Source: Sterolibacterium sp.
Lineage (GTDB): Bacteria; Pseudomonadota; Gammaproteobacteria; Burkholderiales; Rhodocyclaceae
Assembly (NCBI GenBank): GCA_018061005.1
Contig: JAGOVA010000028.1
Coordinates: 1 to 33,769, forward strand
Reading direction: 5' to 3'
DNA: 33,769 nucleotides
Position numbers and translations under genes: made by a program. Below, in pieces: positions 8,589 to 16,737 of this stretch; the first letter of the stretch is position 1; each line of letters opens with the position of its first letter. The notes beneath the pieces are model-generated. The model searched no databases. It had not been told where the DNA came from and saw only the letters and a program-made list of their open reading frames with translations.

Positions 8589-10037
8589 TCACCATTTGGT
8601 TCTGACGCGATAGATCAGTGTGGTTGAGCCTCCGGCGGGTACGCTCACATTCCAGGTCGCCCAGTTGGCTGCGGCTTTAGTGTGGGGGTGGCTTTCGTTG
8701 AGAACTTCCCAGTCACCGGGCACGGGTTCGACGACTTTGATGGTCACGGCTTCGTTCTTGGCGTTCTTCAGTTTCACTTCGTAAGCCGATTCAAAAACGC
8801 CATAACTCCCTCGGCTGGCGGCGGCGATTCGTTTGAAATCCGTTTGTTTCTTTTCGGCAGTGACATCGAATGCGTCGCCCAGCTTGAGGCGGACGGTTTC
8901 GTTTTTCGGTGTATGGTCGATGCGGTCTTCACCGATGAACTGGGCATTTCCGGCCGAGTCCCGTTTGTAGATGCGTACCGTGCCCTTGGGGAGCGGCAGG
9001 GACAGGCTGCGTCCCTTGTTGTCGAATTCGACGAAAACCGCTACCCTGAGTTTTTGCCCCAGATCATTCTGGGCATCGCGGTAGTAGTAGTCGGCACCTT
9101 GCAAACGATATTCCTTGCGTGCCGGAACCTGTGGGGCGGCCAGCAGCGCGACTTGTTTGGTCTGATTGTCGGCGATGGTGGTGGGTCGGTCGAGGGTGTA
9201 AAGGTGGTAATCAAACAGGCTTTCTTCCTGCATGTAGGGTGCGGGTGCGGCAGCCATCATGGGCATAGCTTTCATTTCGCGGCGTTGCATGTCGTCACGC
9301 ACACGATTTACGTCACCGGCAACGAGTTGCAGGCGGGCATTCGGATAGCGGGTGCCGGACTGGTTGGTGAGGGTCACCCAGCCATTCAGGTCGAGCCGGG
9401 TGTCGTCAGCCGATAGCTCTCCCACATAGTCGGCCTTCCAGGAGAGGCCGCCGGTCAGGTAGGACAACTCAAGGTCTTGTTGCCCTGCATTGGTGGTTTC
9501 AAGGCGGATGACCAGGGTGGGGCGGTCACGCAGGTTGTCGGGCAGTGCCTTGTATGCGAGGCGGCCTGGCGGGTGTGATTCGATGCGGTCGGCAAATTGC
9601 AGAACGGCGCCCCCGTTGGCCGAGAGCAGGGTGGCTTCCTCGCTGGTTTCGATGCCGGTGTTGGGGGCGGTCTTGATGACGCGCAATTTACGGCCGACAT
9701 ATTTTTCCAACAGCTTTTGCGGTGTCAGTAAATCAAAATCAAAATTCTGTTCGATTAGACGAAAGCCTTCTTGCTGCGTCGGATTACGCAGCAAGGCTGT
9801 TTCGGGGCGGATGCGTGCCGAAACATCACGCCAGGCCAGCGCATTGTCGCCCTGCCCCAGGTTGACGGTGCGGCTGTCCTTGATGAGTGCGAGATCCTGG
9901 TTGTAGATGGTCAGGGCTACTTGCCGCTGATCTTTGAGGGTCGTTGTTTTTTCGTCTTCGGCAGCCCGAGCCAGCGGTAGCCCAAGCAGGGAGAGGCCCA
10001 GGCAGGCCAGTGCAAAGTGCCGGGGGTTCATGGTCAT
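8589..10037 (-). CDS. exported DUF4139 domain protein
   Basis: The 482-residue product begins with a signal peptide (hydrophobic ALACLGLSLLGLPLARA, cleavage about residue 25) and is probably periplasmic or outer-membrane associated. The mature N terminus (QVALTIYNQDLALIKDSRTV) and the LSYLTGGLSWKADYVGEL segment are typical of DUF4139 proteins. So is the beta-rich C terminus ending in GSTTLIYRVRTKW. The biochemical role of the family is not known to me. The start chosen is the ATG at 10037; the ATG at 10031 is equally possible, and the frame continues upstream without a signal peptide at its beginning. No strong ribosome-binding site is visible at either. It is divergent from the response-regulator gene. 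Confidence 0.8.
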   Translation of the reverse strand: MTMNPRHFALACLGLSLLGLPLARAAEDEKTTTLKDQRQVALTIYNQDLALIKDSRTVNLGQGDNALAWRDVSARIRPETALLRNPTQQEGFRLIEQNFDFDLLTPQKLLEKYVGRKLRVIKTAPNTGIETSEEATLLSANGGAVLQFADRIESHPPGRLAYKALPDNLRDRPTLVIRLETTNAGQQDLELSYLTGGLSWKADYVGELSADDTRLDLNGWVTLTNQSGTRYPNARLQLVAGDVNRVRDDMQRREMKAMPMMAAAPAPYMQEESLFDYHLYTLDRPTTIADNQTKQVALLAAPQVPARKEYRLQGADYYYRDAQNDLGQKLRVAVFVEFDNKGRSLSLPLPKGTVRIYKRDSAGNAQFIGEDRIDHTPKNETVRLKLGDAFDVTAEKKQTDFKRIAAASRGSYGVFESAYEVKLKNAKNEAVTIKVVEPVPGDWEVLNESHPHTKAAANWATWNVSVPAGGSTTLIYRVRTKW

Positions 10038-10124
10038 GGCGGGTCTCGATGAAGGATGTGATGGATTGTCGATTAAAGCCGCTACATCGCAGGTCGTCAA
10101 GGGATGCAGGCACGGCGTGTGGGC

Positions 10125-10133
10125 TGCTAGAAT
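10125..10133 (+). promoter_or_regulatory. candidate extended -10 promoter of the response regulator gene
   Basis: TGCTAGAAT (TG-N-TAGAAT) is an extended -10 element 46 bases before the GTG start at 10179. A -35 hexamer is not evident. It lies in the gap shared with the divergent DUF4139 gene. Confidence 0.42.
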
Positions 10134-10178
10134 CACAGCCATCTTCTCCTTGTTGCACCGTTCTGGATGGAGCCTGTC

Positions 10179-10991
10179 GTGAGCAAACTTTCCCTGGCAC
10201 ATACGCTGTCTGTTTATCTGGTGGAACCCTCATCGGTACAGGCGCGGTTTATTACTGACAAACTGAAGCTGATGGGGGTTGACCGGGTCAAGGTCTTTGA
10301 TTCGGCACTGGCCGTGCTCGAGGCGATGAAGACGGCGCGCCCCAGCGTGGTCATCAGTGCGCTTTATCTTCCGGATATGTCGGGCACTGAGCTGGTTTAT
10401 GCCATGCGGGATGACGCACGGATGGCTGATGTGGCTTTCGTCCTGATTTCCAGTGAGACACGTCCGCAGGTGCTGGAGCCGGTGCGCCAGTCTGGTGCTT
10501 GTGGCATCCTGCCGAAGCCCTTTACGGAGAGGCAGTTGCAGAAGGTGTTGTCGACGACGCTGGAATACCTGACGACGGATGATACGTTGCTCAATGAGCA
10601 TGTCGAACTGGAAGATCTGGTGGTGCTGATCGTCGATGACAGCAAGACTTCACGCAATTATGTACGTCATGTTTTTGAAAACCTGGGGGCAAAAAACCTG
10701 ATCGAGGCCGAAAATGGGGTTGAGGCCGTAAAGATCATGGAGAGCACACTGGTGGATCTGGTTATTACCGATTACAACATGCCGGAAATGGATGGCCAAC
10801 AACTCGTGCAGCATATCCGTGGCAAGAGCTGGCAGAACTCGGTGCCCATCCTGATGATCACCAGCGAGCAGGATCATAACCGGCTTGCGGGGGTGGAAGA
10901 TTCAGGTGTTTCGGGGATTTGCGATAAGCCCTTTGTGCCGGAAGTCATCAAGCCACTACTGATGAAAGTACTTGCCGAAAACCGTCGTTAA
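10179..10991 (+). CDS. tandem-receiver response regulator with degenerate first receiver
   Basis: The 270-residue protein consists of two CheY-like receiver domains (about residues 8-130 and 146-268) and no output domain. The second receiver is canonical: acidic pair Asp153/Asp154, phospho-acceptor Asp198 (VITDYNMPEMDG), Thr228 and Lys250 (CDKPF). The first is altered: the acidic pair is replaced by Glu16-Pro17 (YLVEPSS) and the acceptor position is Ala61 (VVISALYLPDMSG), while the PKPF lysine (113) stays. It therefore probably cannot be phosphorylated and may act in binding. The GTG start at 10179 is preferred over ATG 10167 because GGAG (10169-10172) is 6 bases before it. No histidine kinase or chemotaxis gene is nearby, so its input is unknown. 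Confidence 0.88.
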   Translation: MSKLSLAHTLSVYLVEPSSVQARFITDKLKLMGVDRVKVFDSALAVLEAMKTARPSVVISALYLPDMSGTELVYAMRDDARMADVAFVLISSETRPQVLEPVRQSGACGILPKPFTERQLQKVLSTTLEYLTTDDTLLNEHVELEDLVVLIVDDSKTSRNYVRHVFENLGAKNLIEAENGVEAVKIMESTLVDLVITDYNMPEMDGQQLVQHIRGKSWQNSVPILMITSEQDHNRLAGVEDSGVSGICDKPFVPEVIKPLLMKVLAENRR

Positions 10992-11092
10992 GCCGGGGGC
11001 GCGGTTGGCCGGGCGGGTGTCTCGCGCTCTGCCGGGGCGTGAGGTGTGTGACCTGCGCTTCTGGTTCAGATCAGCATGAATGCCCCGCAACG

Positions 11093-11122
11093 TCCGCCAT
11101 CCCCGGTTGCGCGGGAATGGGG
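11093..11122 (+). repeat. possible remnant of the dispersed hairpin repeat
   Basis: CCATCCCC followed by TGCGCGGGAATG resembles the hairpin part of the repeats at 8408 and 18614. The match is short and the middle is missing. The rest of the gap 10992-11175 shows nothing recognisable. Confidence 0.3.
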
Positions 11123-11175
11123 TGGATTTCAGCTGTTTGTTGAAGGGTATTGCTGCCGGATATTTCTGCCGGTGA

Positions 11176-11709
11176 TTACTTCTCGCGCTTTTTCCAAATG
11201 ATGGGAATGGGCTGGGCTTCGGCAGGTTCTGCTGCAACGGGCGGCATGAGGGGCTGTGTCGACTGGTCGCGCTTGCGAGGCGGGATGGCTTGGTCTCTGC
11301 GCGCCGCCATTGCGGCTGAAAGAAAATCAGTTAATTGATCTTCCAGCCCAATCTGGTTGACCATCTGGATTTCCAGTTTTTCGTGGTAGGCCGCCTCTTT
11401 GCCGGGACGCTGGTCGTAGGCTGCGCGAAGGTCGATTTTTTCTTCCTTGAGCAAGCCTTTGATGGTAAACACACATTCGTTGGCCGGGTTGGCATCCAGT
11501 GTGGCGGTGCGGTCGAGGATGAAACGCACGGTGGCATACGGGTTGCCTGCGTCATCCATCCCTTCGTGGTGGTCAGACGGGAAAGTGTTGCCCTGGGCAT
11601 CGGAAACAAATTCGTGAAACATGGGCAAAGCCAGCGTATGCAGGATCTGCATGAATTCGTTTTTGAAGCTGCGGGGATCTTCCTGGGCGGCGGGGTGATC
11701 GTGAGACAT
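11176..11709 (-). CDS. conserved-looking protein of unknown function
   Basis: The 177-residue product has no signal peptide or membrane segment and is probably cytoplasmic. Residues 1-130 are mixed polar and hydrophobic (FMQILHTLALPMFHEFVSDA; ECVFTIKGLLKEEKIDLRAAY). The last 45 or so residues are Pro/Ala/Gln-rich and basic, ending IPIIWKKREK, which suggests a flexible tail. The start at ATG 11709 is supported by an AAAGG Shine-Dalgarno just upstream. The family is not recognised. It is separated from both neighbours and probably monocistronic. Confidence 0.7.
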   Translation of the reverse strand: MSHDHPAAQEDPRSFKNEFMQILHTLALPMFHEFVSDAQGNTFPSDHHEGMDDAGNPYATVRFILDRTATLDANPANECVFTIKGLLKEEKIDLRAAYDQRPGKEAAYHEKLEIQMVNQIGLEDQLTDFLSAAMAARRDQAIPPRKRDQSTQPLMPPVAAEPAEAQPIPIIWKKREK

Positions 11710-11818
11710 GGGTTACCTTTCAAGACGAAAAACAGGCCAGAAGCCCTCTGAAAACCTTGTTAATACAAGGGTTTCCTGATGATTGTGGAAGGGTGCGAGG
11801 ATACCAGAGTGCAGCAGC

Positions 11819-11840
11819 AAGCGCACTCAAAGCGCACTCA
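11819..11840 (+). repeat. perfect 11-bp tandem duplication upstream of yaeQ
   Basis: AAGCGCACTCA occurs at 11819-11829 and 11830-11840 without spacer, about 100 bases before the yaeQ start. A small imperfect hairpin (CCTTGT/ACAAGG, 11755-11770) lies nearby. The rest of the gap 11710-11938 shows no clear feature. Confidence 0.85.
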
Positions 11841-11938
11841 TCTGAGCACTCGTCTGTTAACATGCGCGACTTTACACGGCGCTGGTCGTGCATGCGTTTT
11901 ACTAAATCAGCGCTTCCATTTCATTCCAACTTTTCGAT

Positions 11939-12496
11939 ATGGCGCTCAAAGCAACGATATTCAAGGCTGATTTGCAAATTGCCGACATGGATCGGCACTA
12001 TTACCAGGATCACACGCTGACCATTGCCTGTCACCCTTCTGAAACTGAGGAGCGCATGATGGTTCGCCTGCTGGCGTTTGCTTTGCATGCGGATGAGTTT
12101 CTTGGTTTTGGCAAAGGCTTGAGTGATGAGGATGAGCCGGATTTGTGGCGCAAGGATCTGACCGGTGCCATTGATTTATGGATCGATGTCGGCCTGCCGG
12201 ATGAAAAGCGGGTGCGCAAGGCGTGCAATCGTGCGGATCATGTCGTCATTCTGGCGTATGGCGGTCGTGCAGCGGAGCTTTGGTGGCAGCAGAACCGCAA
12301 TACTTTTGAGCGTCATGCTCATCTGAGCGTCATGTATCTGCCCAGCGAGATCAGCGCGCATCTGGTCGATTTGTGTCAGCGCACCATGCGCCTGAACTGC
12401 ATGGTGCAGGATGGCCAGGTTTGGCTGGGTGATGATGCCCAACGTCTGGAAGTGACACCGCAATTCTGGAAGAAGACAGCAGCCAGCGAGGCCTGA
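11939..12496 (+). CDS. yaeQ: YaeQ family protein
   Basis: The 185-residue protein matches the YaeQ family, which has a PD-(D/E)XK nuclease-like fold but no settled function. It begins MALKATIFKADLQIADMDRH. It contains the family-typical YYQDHTLTIACHPSETEERM, LSDEDEPDLWRKDLTGAIDL and WIDVGLPDEKRVRKACNRAD stretches, which hold the conserved acidic residues. It ends with a WLGD strand near the C terminus. The length is as expected. No clear Shine-Dalgarno precedes the ATG, but the N terminus fits the family exactly. Confidence 0.9.
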   Translation: MALKATIFKADLQIADMDRHYYQDHTLTIACHPSETEERMMVRLLAFALHADEFLGFGKGLSDEDEPDLWRKDLTGAIDLWIDVGLPDEKRVRKACNRADHVVILAYGGRAAELWWQQNRNTFERHAHLSVMYLPSEISAHLVDLCQRTMRLNCMVQDGQVWLGDDAQRLEVTPQFWKKTAASEA

Positions 12497-12550
12497 TGCT
12501 TGCGCCGCAGGACTACAATGACGGGTTGAGCGACGAGAGGAAGATTACTC

Positions 12551-14341
12551 ATGGATTTTTCGAGCCAGAGCACCAAGGCGCGTGATATGGCGCGTGCGCT
12601 GGTTGCCGGTTTTGATCGGCATTACCGGAAGTTTCGTAACTGTTCTGCACAGGCCAAGGATCTGTTTGATGCCGGTGACTGGCAGGGGATACAGCGTGCG
12701 GTGCGCGAGCGTATTGCTTTTTACGATGAACGCGTCAGCGAAACGGCACTGCGTATGCAGCGTGAATTCAAGGCGCAGGAAGATAACGATAACGTCTGGC
12801 GACAGGCCAAGCTGGAGTTCATCGATCTGTTGCTTGATCACAAGCAGCCGGAGCTGGCGGAAACCTTTTTCAATTCGGTGTTTTGCAAGATATTGCATCG
12901 CACTTATTTTCATAACGATTTCATTTTCGTGCGTCCCGCCGTGTCGACCGAATATCTGGAGTCCGATCCGCCGATCTATCGCAGCTATTATCCGAACGAC
13001 GCGGGGTTTCGTGGGGTGATCCGACAGATCCTCCTTGATTTTGGCTGGGCGCGGCCTTATGCAGACATTGAGCGTGATATCGGCTACGTTTGCGAGGCTA
13101 TCGAGCGTCATCTGGGTGAATGGCCGGAGCGCGAATACAACCTGCAGGTGCAGGTGCTGCGTTCGGCTTTTTATCGCAACAAGGCGGCCTACATCATTGG
13201 CAAGGCGATCAATGGCGGTGTCGAGTATCCGTTTGCAGTGCCTGTGCTGCACACGGATGATGGTCAGCTCTATGTTGACACCATCCTTTTCGATGCGGCG
13301 CGCATAGGTGCGTTGTTTTCGCTGTCGCGTGCGTATTTCATGGTCGATATGGCCGTTCCGTCGGCCTACATCCAGTTCTTGCGGAGCATCATGCCGGGTA
13401 AACCCCGTTCCGAGTTGTACACCATGCTGGGGCTGGGCAAGCAGGGCAAGACCATGTTCTTCCGCGACCTGATCCAGCATTTGCAGCATTCTGAAGATCA
13501 GTTCATCGTCGCACCCGGGATCCGTGGCCTGGTCATGCTGGTATTTACGCTGCCGTCTTATCCTTATGTGTTCAAACTTATCAAGGATGTGTTTGGCAGT
13601 TCCAAGAATGTCGATCATGAAACGGTGCGGCGTAAATATCAGATGGTGAAACAGGTTGATCGGGTCGGGCGCATGGCGGATACGCTGGAGTTTTCCAATG
13701 TGGCTTTGCCGCGTGCGCGTTTCGCGCAGAACCTGATTGATGAACTCCGTCAGCACGCACCTTCATTGATCGAGGAGGAGGGCGATTACATCGTGATCAA
13801 ACACCTCTATATTGAACGACGCATGCAGCCACTCAATATCTATCTTGACAAGGCCGAACGTGAAAATCGGGAGGAACGTATTGAGCATGCCGTCAGCGAA
13901 TATGGCAATGCCATCCGCGAACTGGCCATTGCCAATATTTTCCCGGGCGATCTTTTATGGAAAAACTTCGGTGTGACACGCTATGGCCGCGTAGTTTTTT
14001 ATGATTACGATGAAATCGAATACATGACGGACTGCAATTTCCGCCGGATACCGGTCGCGCCGAATCCTGAAATGGAGATGTCCGGCGAAGCTTGGTACTC
14101 TGTGGGGAATAACGACATTTTCCCCGAAGAATTCTCCACATTTCTGCTGACCTCACCGCGTGTCCGGGAAGCGTTCATGCGTCATCATCCGGATTTGTTC
14201 GATGCAGATTTCTGGAAGACGACCCAGGAAGAAATTGGTCGTGGGGTCGTCAAAGACTTTTATCCCTATCCGGAGCCATTGCGGTTCTGCAACGTGCATG
14301 GTAATGGCACGCATTGCACTGGTGCCACGCGCAGCCCATGA
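12551..14341 (+). CDS. aceK: isocitrate dehydrogenase kinase/phosphatase
   Basis: AceK phosphorylates and dephosphorylates isocitrate dehydrogenase, switching carbon between the TCA cycle and the glyoxylate bypass during growth on acetate. The 596-residue length is typical. The ATP-binding region is [20 protein letters not shown] (about residues 319-338) with the VFKLIKD lysine. The catalytic region reads [20 protein letters not shown] and then [15 protein letters not shown] (about 464-498). The start has AGAGGAAG about 9 bases upstream. It overlaps the pseudouridine synthase by ATGA. No icd, aceA or aceB gene is in the window, but acs (26715) and fumarase fit the same metabolism. Confidence 0.96.
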   Translation: MDFSSQSTKARDMARALVAGFDRHYRKFRNCSAQAKDLFDAGDWQGIQRAVRERIAFYDERVSETALRMQREFKAQEDNDNVWRQAKLEFIDLLLDHKQPELAETFFNSVFCKILHRTYFHNDFIFVRPAVSTEYLESDPPIYRSYYPNDAGFRGVIRQILLDFGWARPYADIERDIGYVCEAIERHLGEWPEREYNLQVQVLRSAFYRNKAAYIIGKAINGGVEYPFAVPVLHTDDGQLYVDTILFDAARIGALFSLSRAYFMVDMAVPSAYIQFLRSIMPGKPRSELYTMLGLGKQGKTMFFRDLIQHLQHSEDQFIVAPGIRGLVMLVFTLPSYPYVFKLIKDVFGSSKNVDHETVRRKYQMVKQVDRVGRMADTLEFSNVALPRARFAQNLIDELRQHAPSLIEEEGDYIVIKHLYIERRMQPLNIYLDKAERENREERIEHAVSEYGNAIRELAIANIFPGDLLWKNFGVTRYGRVVFYDYDEIEYMTDCNFRRIPVAPNPEMEMSGEAWYSVGNNDIFPEEFSTFLLTSPRVREAFMRHHPDLFDADFWKTTQEEIGRGVVKDFYPYPEPLRFCNVHGNGTHCTGATRSP

Positions 14342-14934
14342 GTCGTCTGGTTCTGTTCAACAAGCCTTATGGTGTGCTGACGCAATTTACCTCGAACGAC
14401 GGACAGCCTACGCTCAAGGATTACATTTCGACCCCCGGTGTTTACGCGGCCGGTCGTCTGGATGCGGATAGCGAAGGTTTGCTGCTGCTGACGGATGATG
14501 GTCGGCTGCAGCATCGGATTGCCGACCCTCGGCATAAATTGCCAAAAATTTATTGGGCACAAGTCGAGGGTATTCCCGATGCAGAGGCATTGCAGCGACT
14601 GATGAAGGGGCTGGATCTGGGGGATTTTCACACGCGCCCCTGTCGTGCAAGGCGGATGGACGAGCCCGCCGATCTCTGGCCGCGCGATCCGCCGATCCGC
14701 TATCGCAAGGCGATTCCGACGAGCTGGCTGGAAATCGAGTTGCGCGAAGGGAAAAATCGCCAGGTGCGGCGCATGACGGCCAAGATCGGGCATCCCACCT
14801 TGCGCCTGGTTCGTTGGGCCATCGGTGCCTGGAACCTGAATGGATTAGCCCCGGGGGAGTGGCGTATCGATGGATCGGCGCCGACGCGCAACGATCCCTC
14901 ACCTGGAAAACAATTCCGACTTTACGAATCCTGA
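14338..14934 (+). CDS. rluE: 23S rRNA pseudouridine synthase RluE-like
   Basis: This 198-residue enzyme of the RsuA/RluB/E/F family lacks an S4 domain and starts directly with the catalytic domain ([17 protein letters not shown]). The motif [17 protein letters not shown] gives catalytic Asp42, and [20 protein letters not shown] is the conserved C-terminal motif. Small size and lack of S4 match RluE, which modifies U2457 in E. coli 23S rRNA. The start ATG at 14338 overlaps the aceK stop (ATGA), so it is probably coupled to aceK; a link between the two functions is not obvious. Confidence 0.88.
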   Translation: MSRLVLFNKPYGVLTQFTSNDGQPTLKDYISTPGVYAAGRLDADSEGLLLLTDDGRLQHRIADPRHKLPKIYWAQVEGIPDAEALQRLMKGLDLGDFHTRPCRARRMDEPADLWPRDPPIRYRKAIPTSWLEIELREGKNRQVRRMTAKIGHPTLRLVRWAIGAWNLNGLAPGEWRIDGSAPTRNDPSPGKQFRLYES

Positions 14935-14991
14935 TTGTGATCTACAATCAGAACATCGGCTTTGCAAAGCCGATGCAGACGGCAGGTCTGC
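14933..14991 (+). other. three consecutive hairpins after rluE
   Basis: Three inverted repeats follow each other. The first is GATTGT/ACAATC (14933-14938 and 14944-14949). The second is a perfect 22-bp palindrome (14954-14975, arms CATCGGCTTTG). The third is GCAGAC/GTCTGC (14975-14980 and 14986-14991), followed by GGTTTTGG. The last could be a weak terminator. The palindrome could be a protein-binding site or cruciform, lying 95 bases before the CBS gene. Confidence 0.6.
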
Positions 14992-15069
14992 GGTTTTGGC
15001 GTTTTTGCATACACGGCATACGCTGCAAACATTACATTCCGCTTGTGGCACGACTTGAGGGAGGTACAG

Positions 15070-15540
15070 ATGAGACCCATATCCAATATCCTGAAGTCCA
15101 AAACGTCACCCACGGTGCATGCCATTGCGCCGGACGCAACCGTTTTTGAAGCCTTGCAACTGATGGCGGAAAAAAACGTCGGCGCGTTGCTGGTGATGAC
15201 GGGCGATGCGGTTGTCGGTGTCTTGTCGGAACGTGATTACGCGCGCAAGGTGGTGTTGTACGATCTTTCATCGCGCGAGATCCCCGCGTCCAGAATCATG
15301 TCTTCACCCGTCCTGTTTGTCACGCCAGAACAGACCAATGAAGCGTGCATGGCACTGATGACCAGTAACCGGTTGCGCCACCTGCCTGTCATGGAAGGCG
15401 GGCGTTTGCTGGGCATGATCTCGATTGGCGATTTGGTCAAGGACATCATCGGCGAACTGGAGTTTTCCAACGAACAATTAGTCCATTACATCAATGGGAT
15501 GCCGGGGGCTGTTGGGGTGTCATCTTCTCATCCAAGCTAA
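15070..15540 (+). CDS. two-CBS-domain protein
   Basis: The 156-residue protein is made of two CBS motifs (about residues 8-65 and 75-130), which bind adenine nucleotides such as AMP, ATP or NAD as energy sensors. Landmarks are VHAIAPDATVFEALQLMAEK, GALLVMTGDAVVGVLSERDY and ASRIMSSPVLFVTPEQT. They continue with LRHLPVMEGGRLLGMISIGD. The start at ATG 15070 is set by a strong GAGGGAGG at about 15057-15064; the frame extends upstream to 14962 but through the hairpin region. It stands alone, without a fused effector domain, so its target is unknown. Confidence 0.88.
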   Translation: MRPISNILKSKTSPTVHAIAPDATVFEALQLMAEKNVGALLVMTGDAVVGVLSERDYARKVVLYDLSSREIPASRIMSSPVLFVTPEQTNEACMALMTSNRLRHLPVMEGGRLLGMISIGDLVKDIIGELEFSNEQLVHYINGMPGAVGVSSSHPS

Positions 15541-15715
15541 CGCATCAATCGAAAGTGGCGTTGTGTTGTCTTGTGTTGCGTTTTGCTGCGTTTTTCTGTT
15601 GTAGCTGCTGCGATCGTCCTGCCGCCTTGAAATTTCGGGTGGTCAGGGAAAAAAATGAGTGAGCGGACGGCTCTTCTTTCGAGGGGGCGTACCGCTCCTG
15701 GCGGAGGGTTGAACC

Positions 15716-16087
15716 ATGGGTCTGTTGACGACAGAGGCACTCGCCAAGTTTTGTATCGAGCAAAGCTTTTGTTTTGATACACACGACTGGCTGTTGTTGA
15801 GTGATTTTGATGACAAGCGGGTGGCTTTGGTGGCGAAGTACCTCTCGATGACCAGCTGGTACGGGCATGAGCTGGATCTTGAGGCTATTGCCGATCAGAT
15901 CCATGCTTTCGAGTACAACAGCAGCGGGCTTTATTGTGAGTCGCGGCAGCTTGAGTTCAACCTGCCTTATTTTTCGGCGGCTGTGCGTATTGGCGTGACG
16001 CGTGCGCGTGCCATGGCTCAATGTGAAGGGGCGATGGTGCGACGAAGCCGACGGCGTTGCGAACGCAACAGGCTGCTTGTCACGTAG
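15716..16087 (+). CDS. small protein of unknown function
   Basis: The 123-residue product has an excellent ribosome-binding site (GGAGGG at 15703-15708, 7 bases before ATG), which argues that the gene is real. It has no signal peptide or membrane segment. The first 105 residues look like a folded mixed alpha/beta protein (WLLLSDFDDKRVALVAKYLS; LEAIADQIHAFEYNSS). The last 18 or so residues are abruptly Arg-rich (VRRSRRRCERNR), which could be a short tail or the result of a frameshift. No family is recognised. It converges on the FmdE-like gene with a 24-bp gap. The preceding gap 15541-15715 shows only T/G-rich low complexity. Confidence 0.65.
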   Translation: MGLLTTEALAKFCIEQSFCFDTHDWLLLSDFDDKRVALVAKYLSMTSWYGHELDLEAIADQIHAFEYNSSGLYCESRQLEFNLPYFSAAVRIGVTRARAMAQCEGAMVRRSRRRCERNRLLVT

Positions 16088-16111
16088 GCAAGCTCCCCCG
16101 CGATGCGTCGG

Positions 16112-16726
16112 TTATCGGCTTGGCTTTTGAATGACGAAAACCCGGGGATCTTCGCCGTGTTCAAGCAGGATGCGGCGCACCCGGTCTTGCCAGACATGAC
16201 CAAAACGCAGTGCTTCCTCCGGGCTGGCTTCGCCCCGGATGCCGCGTTGCAACTGTGCGGGCATGTCGGTTTCGCCGGTTACTTCTCGCAGGTGGGCAGC
16301 GGCATCGACTTGTGCGCCGGTGTCCAGTCGTGTGTAGCGGATTTCCAGTGGAATGTTGGCACTGAAAACCAGCAAATTTCGCCGGTCGAAGCGACCCGCA
16401 ATTCCCTTGAAGCCTGTGTCAGTGCTTGCCCCTGTCAGCATGGCGACCACGTTGGCAATGATGCCGGTGACCCCTTGAGTTTTATCTTCACGGATTTCGA
16501 CGCGGATCGCGCCACGTTCCGGCAGCGCGTCGCCATACAGGGCGCGTAGTGCATGGCGCGTCAGCTGGTAAGCACCGGCCACGGTGGGGCAGGAGTGTCC
16601 TGCCAGTTTGACCACATCAAGATAGGTGTACTCGATGATGCCGTCGGTCGTCGCACCGAGAAAGTCGGCGAGTGGGTCGCGTAGTTTGAGCGGGGGGACT
16701 TGATTGAAAAAATCTGGGGTCTGCAT
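16112..16726 (-). CDS. FmdE-like protein in the nitrosative-stress cluster
   Basis: The 204-residue cytoplasmic protein has the motif LAGHSCPTVAGAYQLTRHAL (His44 and Cys46). This resembles the GH-x-C-P region of the FmdE family, named after a protein of the formylmethanofuran dehydrogenase operon. No such pathway is expected here, so the substrate is unknown. FmdE-like proteins are metal-associated in general, and a metal or heme-linked role is inferred only. The start at 16726 has AAGGAG 6 bases upstream. The NnrS gene lies immediately upstream (11 bp gap), so the two should be co-transcribed. The family assignment is by a short motif and is moderate. Confidence 0.55.
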   Translation of the reverse strand: MQTPDFFNQVPPLKLRDPLADFLGATTDGIIEYTYLDVVKLAGHSCPTVAGAYQLTRHALRALYGDALPERGAIRVEIREDKTQGVTGIIANVVAMLTGASTDTGFKGIAGRFDRRNLLVFSANIPLEIRYTRLDTGAQVDAAAHLREVTGETDMPAQLQRGIRGEASPEEALRFGHVWQDRVRRILLEHGEDPRVFVIQKPSR

Positions 16727-16737
16727 GGGATGCTCCT

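Noticed and set aside
8682-9416. 244-residue plus-strand frame
   Set aside because: Antisense to the DUF4139 gene, Gly/Val-rich composition from reverse reading, no ribosome-binding site.
12545-13756. 403-residue open frame on the minus strand
   Set aside because: It is antisense to aceK, has no family resemblance or ribosome-binding site, and is explained by codon bias of the real gene.
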